DNA from: Iodidimonas nitroreducens
GTDB lineage: Bacteria > Pseudomonadota > Alphaproteobacteria > Sphingomonadales > Rhodothalassiaceae
Strand: one strand, 5' to 3'
Assembly (NCBI RefSeq): GCF_008579165.1
Contig: NZ_BKCN01000001.1
Length of the DNA: 64,000 bases
This document shows positions 42,181-50,539 of this stretch, piece by piece. Made by a program: the position numbers and the translations under genes. The number at the start of each line of letters is the position of its first letter. Within the stretch, counting starts at the first letter, position 1. The notes below the pieces were generated by a model that saw only the letters and a list, made by a program, of their open reading frames with translations, had not been told where the DNA came from and did no database searches.

Positions 42181-42251
42181 TATAATGCGCCCAACATTCA
42201 TTCGTGCCCACCCCATGGCAGGCTTTATCCTGAATGTGGGGTGATTTTTTT
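42181..42251 (+). ncRNA. Candidate short RNA or attenuated leader
   Basis: A perfect -10 box TATAAT (42181-42186) is followed within 25-65 bases by a strong intrinsic terminator. A transcript from here would be about 60 bases. The -35 element is unclear (TTGCCA lies at a 21-base spacing). ACATTC (42194-42199) can pair with GAATGT (42232-42237), which overlaps the terminator stem, so two competing folds are possible, as in an attenuator for the SleB gene 115 bases downstream. This is inference from sequence. Confidence 0.35.
42209..42251 (+). terminator. Intrinsic terminator upstream of the SleB gene
   Basis: Outer stem CACCCCA/TGGGGTG (7 perfect pairs), inner CAGG/CCTG, followed by A and seven T. 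It cannot belong to the minus-strand DUF3126 gene, and no plus-strand gene ends before it since 41057. The remainder of 42043-42365 shows no gene. Confidence 0.7.
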
Positions 42252-42365
42252 GATCAATAGCCATGGGCAGAAAAGCCCAAAGCGCGGGACGATCAAGGCT
42301 TCAGTCCCGATCATCGCTATCGTGCGTATCAGGCATCGAGAAACGACAGTTTCGGAAGGAAGGCC

Positions 42366-42986
42366 ATGTCCCGCTTTGCTCTGCTTGCAGGCTTGAGCGC
42401 TTTATTTTTGCCCGCTCTTTTGCCCGCCCCGGCCCAAAAAGCCCCTATGCGGGCCGCACCCATTGTGGCTGATCGCGCATCGGAACGGCCTGTTATCCCC
42501 CAAAATCTTGAAGATGCCCTGCAGTATGTAGAGGCGCGGATGCCTGCGGAATTTGAAGATGATGCCCGCTGTTTGGCGCAGGCAATCTATTTCGAAGCGC
42601 GATCCGAGCCGGTCAAAGGCCAGCTTGCGGTGGCGCAGGTGGTGCTCAATCGGGTGAGCAGCCCGCTTTGGCCGCAATCCATTTGCGCGGTGGTCTTTCA
42701 AAATGAGCATCGCCGCCATGCCTGCCAGTTTTCTTTTGCCTGCGATGGCCGTTCGGATAATCCTCGCAATCCTTTGGCCTGGCAAAAATCAAAGCTGGTG
42801 GCTTTGGTGGCATTGGAGCAGATCTGGGATGATATATCGGATCAGGCGACCCATTATCATGCCGATTATGTCTCGCCCAGCTGGAATAAATCCATGCGCC
42901 AAACCGCTCGCTATGGCCGCCATCTTTTTTATCTCGATGCCCGGCAAGCCACGCTGATCAGCGATCATGCCCATGGTGATGGGTGA
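42366..42986 (+). CDS. SleB-like cell-wall hydrolase
   Basis: 206 residues. Signal peptide (LLAGLSALFLPALLPAPAQ) and a Hydrolase_2 domain: DDARCLAQAIYFEARSEP with the probable catalytic Glu, GQLAVAQVVLNRV and ICAVVFQNEHRRHACQFSF. Homologues cut peptidoglycan (SleB/CwlJ). Cys residues may form a disulfide in the periplasm. GGAAGGAAGG precedes the ATG. It converges on regA. Confidence 0.88.
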   Translation: MSRFALLAGLSALFLPALLPAPAQKAPMRAAPIVADRASERPVIPQNLEDALQYVEARMPAEFEDDARCLAQAIYFEARSEPVKGQLAVAQVVLNRVSSPLWPQSICAVVFQNEHRRHACQFSFACDGRSDNPRNPLAWQKSKLVALVALEQIWDDISDQATHYHADYVSPSWNKSMRQTARYGRHLFYLDARQATLISDHAHGDG

Positions 42987-43008
42987 TATCAGCGTCTTGA
43001 GACGGTGA

Positions 43009-43554
43009 TCAGCGCGGTGCCCGCTTGGCAAGGATGCGCTGCAAGGTCCGGCGATGCATATCAAGCCGCCGAGCGGTTTCCGAAACATTGCGTCCGCATA
43101 ATTCATAAACCCGTTGGATATGTTCCCAGCGCACGCGATCAGCCGACATTGGATTATCCGGCGGCGGCGGCGCTTCATCTTCACCAGCCAGAAGGGCGGC
43201 GGCCACGGTATCGGCATCGGCGGGCTTGGCCAGATAATCCACGACCCCCGTTTTCACGGCTGAAACCGCGCTGGCGATATTGCCATAGCCGGTCAGCACC
43301 ACAATGCGGATATCGGGGCGCACTTCGCGCAAAGCGGGCACCAGATCAAGGCCATAGCCATCATCCAGCCGCATATCGACAATGGCATAAGCAGGCTTCA
43401 TCGCCCGGGCATGGGTGAGGGCATCGCTCACACCTTCCGCGAGCTGTACGCTAAAGCCCCGGCTTTCCATCGCCCGTCCCAATCGAATCCTGAAGGGTGG
43501 ATCATCATCGACAATGAGCAGCGTTCGGCTGCCCGCATTCTGATCGTCACTCAT
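43009..43554 (-). CDS. regA: Redox response regulator RegA/ActR/PrrA
   Basis: 181 residues. Receiver domain with phospho-acceptor Asp 60 (AIVDMRLDDGYGL), acidic pair VDDD at 15-18, and Lys in VVDYLAKP. A short Pro linker (PPPPD) leads to a FIS-type helix-turn-helix, NVSETARRLDMHRRTLQRIL, the strongly conserved RegA DNA-binding motif. It regulates respiration, carbon and nitrogen fixation and photosystem genes in relatives. ATG at 43554; an upstream in-frame ATG is less likely. Downstream of regB with a 76-base gap. Confidence 0.96.
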   Translation of the reverse strand: MSDDQNAGSRTLLIVDDDPPFRIRLGRAMESRGFSVQLAEGVSDALTHARAMKPAYAIVDMRLDDGYGLDLVPALREVRPDIRIVVLTGYGNIASAVSAVKTGVVDYLAKPADADTVAAALLAGEDEAPPPPDNPMSADRVRWEHIQRVYELCGRNVSETARRLDMHRRTLQRILAKRAPR

Positions 43555-43630
43555 CTCAAGCCTTTCTCTTGCAGCGCCAGCCTGCACCCGCCCTCACTTC
43601 CGGTGCCCGCGATGGCCGACAATATTGGGG

Positions 43631-45020
43631 TCATCCGGGGTTTTTGTCTTCCGGCGCCAGCATCTCTCTTTGCCACAGGATTTTGACCACAGCACCGCCG
43701 GATTCCATATCATTTACGAAGCGAACCGTGGCTCCGGTTCTTTCCAGCAGAGTTTTTGCGATAAAAACACCCAAACCCAGGCCAGTATCCCCCGTGGCAT
43801 TGACATGATGCGCCCCCATGGCCTCGGTCCCGCGCCTGCGGGTGGTGACATAAGGCTCGCCCAGATTTTTTTGCACCGAAGGATCAAAGCCGGGGCCATC
43901 ATCCTTGATGATCACCTCGATCACCGAAGAGGACCAGCCGATCCTGACCAGCACCCGGCTGCGCGCGAAGCCCACCGCATTTTCAATGAAATTGGTGAGG
44001 GCATGCAATATTTCGGCGCGGCGGCTGATTACCGGCTGCGGAGCACTGTCTTGATTGAGGGGGGCGGCCTCGACATTGATGACCACATCGGTCAGATATT
44101 CAAAAGCCCGCGCCGCTTCAAGGGCCAGCGCTCGATGGTTTGAATGGAAAAGGGAAAGGCCTCATCGGATAAATCCTTATAAGACAGGCGCTCCAAAATG
44201 CCCCGACAGCGCGAAATCTGATCATTGATCAGGGCCACATCCTCATGGCGGGGATCGCCCTCGGGTGTTTCGCGCAATAATTCCCGTGCCGCTAAGGTGA
44301 TAGTACCCAAAGGGGTGCCCAATTCATGGGCGGCGGCAGCGGCCAATGTGCCCAATTCCGCCAGCTTATGTTCCCGTTCAAGGGCGGCTTCGGTGGCGGC
44401 CAGCGCCTGCGATCGTTTGCGGGTATCCACAGAAATGCGGGCGGCATAAAGGGTGAGGAAAATCATCGCCACCGCCAAACCCACCCATAAGCCAGCATAT
44501 ATACGGTGGGAAGGCTAAAGGATGCATCGGGCCAGGGTAAAGGCAGGTGCCAGCGCGCCATCAGAATGCTGAGCCCCAAAGCGAGAACCAGCAAAGCCCA
44601 TGTGCTTTTGCGCGAAAGCACAGTGGCTGAAATGGTCACCGGCACCAGCAAGAGGATGGCAAAAGGATTGGATAGCCCCCCGGTGAACGACAAGAGCAGC
44701 GCCAATTGCACGAGATCAAAACCTAGCTGCATCGCCGCCTTTTTATCGGGCAGTTGATGAGCAGCAGGAAACAGGATGATCAAAAACAGATTGAAGGCCA
44801 CCGAAACGGCCACCACCATCGCCGCCCAGAAAATTTCAAAATCATAGCCCAGCCCATAATAGATGACGAGCAGAGCCAGCCCCTGGCCGAGAAGGGCAAT
44901 CCAGCGCAAAGTGACAAGGCTGCCCAAACGCACGCGATTATCAAAGCCGATGCCCGCCCGATCCATGGGATCGCGATCAGCCGACCGATCCGGGAACAAC
45001 GGCCATAAAAAGCGTGCCAT
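43631..45020 (-). CDS. regB: Redox sensor kinase RegB/ActS/PrrB (two frameshifts)
   Basis: About 464 residues when the breaks near 44484 (G) and 44127 (C) are bridged. Six membrane helices in the N-terminal part, with the quinone-binding heptapeptide GGLSNPF in the loop region (GGxxNPF consensus). The phosphorylation H-box is AHELGTPLGTI, and the redox-active Cys of RegB is present in DQISRCRGILERL. The C-terminal ATPase shows NFIENAVGFA, DDGPGFDP and GDTGLGLGVFIAKTLL. It senses the ubiquinone pool and phosphorylates RegA. Transcribed after the ankyrin gene. Confidence 0.95.
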
Positions 45021-45027
45021 GGGCCGA

Positions 45028-45590
45028 TCAGCCCGCGCTTTCCAGCAGGCGCTCAATATCACGATAGCGGTTATTGCGGGCGATATCGAAAACCGTTTGC
45101 CCCTGATAATCGGGCATATCGGGGTCGGCTCCGGCTTCGAGAAGGGCGCTCACCACCCGTCCATTGCGCGAGAGGGCTGCCAGCATCAGGCTGTTTGCCC
45201 GGTATTATTGCCAGCATTGAGATCGGCCCCCTTCTTGATCAACATCTGCACCCCATTCAGATCACCGCGACGCGCCAGTTCCATCAAGGCCGTGCTGCGC
45301 GTATTGCGATCCGTGGCATCGGGATTGGCCCCCATTTCCAGCAAGTATTCGATGATTTTGCTATCAGAATTGCGGGCGGCCATCACCAGCACCGGCACAT
45401 CATCCACATTGCGCACATTGGGGCAGCGGCATTTCAGCATCTGGGTGCGCATTTCCCCATAATCCTGTTCCTCCACCGCTTTGATCAGTTCATAGGCTGC
45501 CGAAAATTGCGCCGCTGCCGGGGTGCTGCCAAGCATCGCGGCAAGCATGAACAAACACAGCCCCATCGCCCGTTTTTGCACCCGCTTCAT
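45028..45590 (-). CDS. Exported ankyrin-repeat protein (frameshift)
   Basis: About 188 residues. Signal peptide (MGLCLFMLAAMLGSTPAAAQ) then about four to five ankyrin units: VPVLVMAARNSDSKIIEYLL, GANPDATDRNTRSTALMELA, RRGDLNGVQMLIKKGADLN and LEAGADPDMPDYQGQTVFDIA. A pair CRC before the first unit may form a disulfide. A lost C near 45190 breaks NNTGQTA from LMLAALSRNGRVV. Start is uncertain among in-frame codons; I chose the Met with the basic stretch before the hydrophobic core. It ends 8 bases before the regB start, so may be co-transcribed. Role unknown. Confidence 0.82.
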
Positions 45591-45814
45591 TTTTACGGCA
45601 TCCGCGCGCCTTGCCCATAATAGCGGGGCTATCCGGTTTGGTCTCATCTCGTGCATTGCATTACTCTCCCGAAAGATCTGGATCGGCTAAAGTCAGATCG
45701 TCACATCGACAGCGCGACCCGGCCCTTGTATAACATCATGAAGCCAAGCCCCAAGATTAAACCCGACAGGATCAGGGCGAAAACCCCAAGATACCAAGAC
45801 GAAGGACGCCATCC

Positions 45815-46450
45815 ATGACACTTCCCCGTATTCTTATCGCAGCGCTGATCGTTTGTCTTGGGGCTCTCGGACTTTTGTTGATGGCCGCGCCCGATTCCCC
45901 GGATCGCGCCTCGAAAAGCCCTGTAGCCGACAGTTCGGTGCCCATCGGCGGGCCATTCGCCCTGGTCTCGCATCAGGGCGATCCGGTGACCGACACCGAT
46001 TTTCGTGGCCGCTATCTGCTGATCTATTTCGGCTATAGCTATTGCCCCGATGTTTGCCCCACCGAATTGGCGAAAATGACCCGCGCCCTTGATGTGTTGG
46101 AGGCCAAGGGTCTTGATCTCGATCCCATCCAGCCTTTGTTCATCAGCGTTGATCCCGAACGCGATACGGTGGCGCAAATGGCCCAATATGTGACGATGTT
46201 CCACCCCCGTCTCATCGGGCTGACCGGCACCCCGGAACAGGTGCAGGAGGCCAAAGATGCCTATCGCATCTATTCGGTGAAAAGCGGGGACGTGGACAGC
46301 GATCAATATCTGGTGGATCATGCCTCGATGATTTTGTTGATGGATCAAAACAATCAATTCATGGATTTCTTCTCATCGCGAGAAAGTGCCGATGAGATTG
46401 CCGCGACCCTCGCCCCTTTATTGCCACCCCAGTCTGCCAACGCATCCTGA
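45815..46450 (+). CDS. senC: Sco1/SenC/PrrC copper chaperone
   Basis: 211 residues. One membrane anchor (ALIVCLGALGLLLMAA), then a thioredoxin-fold domain with the copper site CPDVC (Cys 77 and Cys 81) and distal His in VDHASMI. Needed for assembly of cytochrome c oxidase CuA, and in Rhodobacter it is part of the reg/prr locus as a link to RegB signalling. It is divergent from the ankyrin-regB-regA genes. GAAGGA precedes ATG 45815. Confidence 0.94.
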   Translation: MTLPRILIAALIVCLGALGLLLMAAPDSPDRASKSPVADSSVPIGGPFALVSHQGDPVTDTDFRGRYLLIYFGYSYCPDVCPTELAKMTRALDVLEAKGLDLDPIQPLFISVDPERDTVAQMAQYVTMFHPRLIGLTGTPEQVQEAKDAYRIYSVKSGDVDSDQYLVDHASMILLMDQNNQFMDFFSSRESADEIAATLAPLLPPQSANAS

Positions 46451-46902
46451 TGAAAAACGATCCCGCCGATCCCCCTTTCTGGAAAAGCGTGCCATTCAAT
46501 GAAATGACACGAGACCAATGGGAATCCCTGTGCGATGGCTGCGGTAAATGCTGCCTGCACAAGCTGGAAGATGCGGAAAGCGGCGAGATTTATTATACCA
46601 ATGTGGCGTGTCGTTTGCTTGATCATCACTCCATGCGCTGCACCCGCTATGCCAGCCGCACCCGGTGGGTGCCCGATTGCACCGTGCTAAAGCCCGAACA
46701 GATTGCCGATTTCAAATGGTTGCCTAAAAGCTGCGGCTATCGTCTTGTTCATGAAGGCCGCGACCTGCCCGATTGGCATCCTTTGGTATCCGGCGATCGC
46801 GAAACCATTCATGAAGCCCGGAAATCCATGCGCCATCGCTGGCTGATCGATGAGCGAAAAGCGGGCGATCTGGAAGATCATATCATCGAGGGCGAACCCT
46901 GA
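46450..46902 (+). CDS. YcgN/YkgJ-type cysteine-cluster protein (UPF0260)
   Basis: 150 residues. FWKSVPFNEMTRDQWESLCDGCGKCC at the N-terminus is the YcgN signature; Cys residues recur in CRLLDHHSMRCTRY, PDCTVLK and KSCGYR. The set of eight or so Cys suggests a metal or Fe-S site. Overlaps the senC stop by one base (TGATG), so the two are coupled. Function unproven. Confidence 0.9.
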   Translation: MKNDPADPPFWKSVPFNEMTRDQWESLCDGCGKCCLHKLEDAESGEIYYTNVACRLLDHHSMRCTRYASRTRWVPDCTVLKPEQIADFKWLPKSCGYRLVHEGRDLPDWHPLVSGDRETIHEARKSMRHRWLIDERKAGDLEDHIIEGEP

Positions 46903-46981
46903 AAGCGCCCCCGCAATCAGGTGGGTCGCCTTCTCCTTCCTGTTTTGTTAAGCTGATGCCCGGTTGATCAGGAGACAGCAG

Positions 46982-47338
46982 ATGAGCGAGCGGATCGAAA
47001 GCTATGGCGCGTTCTTTTTGTTTTATCTGCGCGAACATGCGAGGCCCCTCACCCGGGCCCTCCATTATGCGGCGGCCTTTGCCTCTTTGGCCGTGCTTTT
47101 TTATGGTCTTGTCATCGGGCCTTTATGGCTGGTTCTTTTGATGCCTTTGGCGGGCTATGGTCTTGCATGGTTTGCGCATTTTTTCATCGAAAAAAACCGC
47201 CCCGCCACCTTTCAATATCCCGGCTGGTCCTTGATATCCGATTATGTGATGACATGGCTTTGGCTCACCGGGCGGCTGGGGCCATGGCTCGATAAGGCCG
47301 GGGTGGCGCGCAGCAAGGCCCCTGCACATCAGCGGTGA
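46982..47338 (+). CDS. DUF962/Mpo1-like membrane protein
   Basis: 118 residues. Two to three membrane helices (YAAAFASLAVLFYGLVIGPL; LVLLMPLAGYGLAWFAHF) and the family motif HFFIEKNRPATFQYPGWSLISD with several conserved His/Glu. Yeast Mpo1 of this family is a 2-hydroxy fatty acid dioxygenase; the bacterial role is inferred from that. AGGAGACA precedes the ATG. Converges on pyrD. Confidence 0.88.
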   Translation: MSERIESYGAFFLFYLREHARPLTRALHYAAAFASLAVLFYGLVIGPLWLVLLMPLAGYGLAWFAHFFIEKNRPATFQYPGWSLISDYVMTWLWLTGRLGPWLDKAGVARSKAPAHQR

Positions 47339-47339
47339 T

Positions 47340-47387
47340 CGGCCCCGATGGCCTCAGTGGTGATGGTCGGCCCCGATGGCCTCAGTG
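47340..47387. repeat. 20-base direct repeat at the pyrD 3' end
   Basis: CGGCCCCGATGGCCTCAGTG occurs at 47340-47359 and 47368-47387, 28 bases apart and identical. The pyrD stop lies in the first copy. It looks like a small duplication. Confidence 0.9.
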
Positions 47388-48465
47388 ACCGAGGCAAAGC
47401 CATCGCGTTTTAAAAGCGCGGCCAGATCGGCCTTGATGCGGTTCACAAGTCCCGGCCCTTCATAAACAAGGGCGGTATAAAGGGCCACAAGGCTTGCGCC
47501 TGCCCTGATGCGGGCATAGGCATCGGCCCCCGAGGCTATGCCCCCACACCGATCAGGATCAGCCTGCCCCCGCTCAGCCGATAAAAATCCGCCAGAATCT
47601 CGGCCGATAAATCTTTCAAAGGCGCACCCGATAGCCCGCCGGCCTCATCTTTCGCGTCATCGCGCAAATGGGCTGGGCGGGTGATGGTGGTATTGGAAAT
47701 GATCAGCCCTTCGATCCCGCGTTCACAGGCGATCTGCGCGATCATAAGGCGGGCATCGGGCGAAAGATCGGGGGCGATTTTCAGGAATATCGGCACCGGC
47801 GGGCGATCTTTCGGGCGGGCATAAAGATCGCGTGCCGCCACAAGCCGCGCCAGCAAGGCGGGCAAGGCATCACCTTGTTGCAGATCGCGCAGGCCCGGGG
47901 TATTGGGCGAGGAAATATTGACTGCGAAATAATCCGCCACCCCGCCAAAAAGCCTGATCCCGCTTTCATAATCGCCGATCCGGTCGGGGCTGTCTTTATT
48001 GGCCCCCAGATTGATCCCCAAAGGTGCGATCTTTTGGCGCCTAGCTTTTTCTATCCGCGCCAAAGCCGCTTCATGGCCCTGATTATTAAAACCCATGCGA
48101 TTGATCACGGCGCGATCTTTGGCCAAACGAAAAAGCCGGGGGCGGGTATTGCCCGCCTGTGGGCGCGGTGTGAGCGAGCCACATTCCACAAAGCCAAAGC
48201 CCAAAGCCGAAAGGGCGGGCAGCGCTTCGGCATCCTTGTCATATCCGGCGGCAAGGCCCACGGGGTTTTTGAAATGCAGACCAATCCGATCAAAATCGAT
48301 GGCAAGAGAGGGATCATCAGCCTGCCCGTGTTTTTGCCCATGCCCCGCGATTTTTGCCAATATTGGCGCGGGCGCGGCCTTCAATAGCGCGATGGAAAGC
48401 CGGTGTGCCCGTTCGGGATCAAGCTGAAACAGCCCGGCTTGCAACAGGCCCCAGAAAAGGCTCAT
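47354..48465 (-). CDS. pyrD: Dihydroorotate dehydrogenase, quinone type (frameshift)
   Basis: About 371 residues. Class 2 DHODH of pyrimidine synthesis; uses ubiquinone at the membrane. N-terminal helix FWGLLQAGLFQLDPERAHRL, then FKNPVGLAAGYDKDAEALP (FMN site), PRLFRLAKDRAVINRMGFNN, NISSPNTPGLRDLQ and the phosphate loop near ILIGVGGIASG. A lost G at about 47543 cuts at VGVGG; the true C-terminus ends with ADHHH at 47354. An ATG at 48477 is an alternative start. Follows DUF952 on the same strand. Confidence 0.94.
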
Positions 48466-48820
48466 GCTTTGGATCATCGCCGTTTAGATCGGCAGGCAGG
48501 ATATGCCGGCCCTTTGCATCCAATGACAAAGGCATCGTATTTTCAACTGCCGCCAGATCGAGTCGGGCATAAAGATGGGGGAAAAGCTGGCCGCCACGGG
48601 CTTCTTCCCAGCGTAAATGGGCGGCATCAAGGCGATCCGGGTTTACCGTTAAAAGCACCAGATTGGGCGCGCCCGCATAATGGCGCGCCAGCGTTTCCGC
48701 CAGCTGTTTGGCGGTTGAAAAATGGATATAGCCATCCGCCAGATCCACCGCCGAGCCTGTGAAATGGCCCTGATCGGCAAAAACCTGCCAATCTCGTGCG
48801 GTGAGAATTTTATAGATCAT
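48419..48820 (-). CDS. DUF952-family protein
   Basis: About 133 residues. MIYKILTARDWQ, GYIHFSTAKQLAETLARHYAG and LRWEEARGGQLFPHLYARLDL are the DUF952 signatures. Homologues are linked with pyrD in Alphaproteobacteria and have an ADP-ribosyltransferase-like fold; activity unknown. The open frame overlaps the pyrD start by about 47 bases, and the last 20 residues do not look like the family, so the true end may lie near 48485 with a shift there. Confidence 0.85.
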   Translation of the reverse strand: MIYKILTARDWQVFADQGHFTGSAVDLADGYIHFSTAKQLAETLARHYAGAPNLVLLTVNPDRLDAAHLRWEEARGGQLFPHLYARLDLAAVENTMPLSLDAKGRHILPADLNGDDPKHEPFLGPVASRAVSA

Positions 48821-48914
48821 CATGGCTATCCCCGGCGTTTGTGGCTTTGCACATCATCCTTTGCTCTTTATCCTTTAAGGATCATAGGTTCAAGATTGCT
48901 TGGGGGAGATCGGC

Positions 48915-50488
48915 ATGGCGAGGATCGAAGGCATAGAAACGATTGGCGATATCGTGCGCCATCATGGCCGCCTCCATCCCCATAAAATTGCACTGATTTT
49001 TCAGGGCGAGCGGATCGATTATCAAAGCCTAGATGCCCGATCCAACCAGATCGCCCATGCCCTTTTGGCGGCAGGTATAAAGCCGGGGCAGCGGATCGCC
49101 CATTTCGGGAAAAACAGTGCCGATTATTTTGCGCTGGTTTTTGCCGCCGCCAAGATCGGTGCTGTGCTGGTGGGGATCAATTGGCGGCTGAGCCCTGCGG
49201 AAGCCCGCTATATCCTGATCGATAGCGAAAGCCGCCTGCTGTTCAGCGATCGCGATATGCCGCCGCTTTTGGAAGCCGATGATCAGGCTGATAACGAGCC
49301 TTGCCGCAGCATTCTGATCGGGGCCGGGGATGAAAGCGGCCTCATGGCCTTTTACCGCCCTCATGCCAAAAGCGACCCCCAAATTGCTGTGGATGACGAT
49401 GCGGTGCTCTATCAGATGTACACATCGGGCACCACCGGCCATCCCAAGGGGGCGGAAATTACCCATAAGGGCGTGCTTTTGCCCCGCCAGATGGATGATC
49501 TGATCGATGCCCGGGAATGGCATCGCTGGACCGGCGATGAAGTGCAATTGGTGCAGGCTCCGGTTTTTCACCTGACCGGCAATGTGTGGGCCATGATCGG
49601 GCTTTATGTGGGGGCGACCCTCGTGGTGCATCGCGATTTCGATATGGATCGCATCTTTGACGATATCGAGCGTGAAAAGATCAGCCATGCCATTTTCGTT
49701 CCGGCCATGCTGATGGCGATGGTCCAGCATCCTCGGGCGAAAACCACCGATTATCAAAGCCTTGTTGCGATTTATTATGGGGCCTCGCCCATTCCGCTCG
49801 ATCTGTTGCGCCACGCCCTGTCACTGTTTCAAAGCGATTTCATCCAGCTTTATGGGATGACCGAAATCAGCGGTTCGGCCACTTATCTGCCGGCCGCAGA
49901 TCATGATCCCAGCGGCGATAACCCGCGCATGCGATCAGCAGGAAAGCCCTTTCCCTGGGCGCGGATCAAGATCATCGACGAGTTGGGCCAAAGCCTGCCC
50001 CCCCATCAGGTGGGGGAGGTGCTGATCAAAACCGATACGGTGATGCGCGGCTATTGGAAACGCCCCGATGCCACCCAAGCGGTGCTTTCGGATGGCTGGT
50101 TTCATACCGGCGATGCCGGGCTGCTTGATGAAGATGGCTATCTTTATATCCATGATCGCATAAAAGACATGATCATCTCGGGCGGGGAAAATATCTATCC
50201 CGCGAGGTGGAAAGCTGCCTTTTTGCCCATCCCGGCATTCGCGATGTGGCAGTGATCGGCGTTCCCTCCCCCCAATGGGGTGAGGCGGTGAAAGCCATCG
50301 TCGTATCTGATGACCCCAGCCTTGAGGCCGAAGATGTGATCGCCTTTGCCCGCGCGCAGATTGCGGGCTTTAAATGCCCGCGCTCTGTCGATTTCATCAC
50401 GGCCCTGCCGCGCAATGCATCGGGTAAGATATTAAAGCGCGATCTGCGCGCCCCTTATTGGGATCAACAGGATCGGCAGGTAAATTGA
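48915..50488 (+). CDS. AMP-dependent acyl-CoA synthetase (frameshift)
   Basis: About 525 residues. Adenylate-forming enzyme: P-loop YTSGTTGHPKGAE, LYGMTEISGSA, GWFHTGDAGLLDEDGYLY and DRIKDMIISGGENIYP, with the catalytic Lys in NASGKILKRDLR near the C-terminus. Most like medium or long-chain fatty-acid CoA ligases (FadD family). A lost C at 50203 breaks IYPAEVESCLFAHPGIRDVAV. Start ATG is preceded by GGGGGAG. It ends in a shared terminator with the convergent M14 gene. Substrate not readable. Confidence 0.92.
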
Positions 50489-50503
50489 TCACGCTTTAGA
50501 GGC

Positions 50504-50533
50504 GGGGGCGACCCGGGAGCCGCCCCCTGTTTT
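50504..50533. terminator. Terminator between convergent genes
   Basis: GGGGGCG and CGCCCCC (7 perfect pairs, 10-base loop) followed by TGTTTT, 15 bases after the synthetase stop and just ahead of the M14 stop. Confidence 0.65.
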
Positions 50534-50539
50534 ATGGGC

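Noticed and set aside
45701..45814. Minus-strand frame coding a neat membrane helix (YLGVFALILSGLILGLGFMML) in the sco promoter
   Set aside because: No ATG, GTG or TTG start lies ahead of it in frame, and it runs antisense into the well-supported Sco gene.
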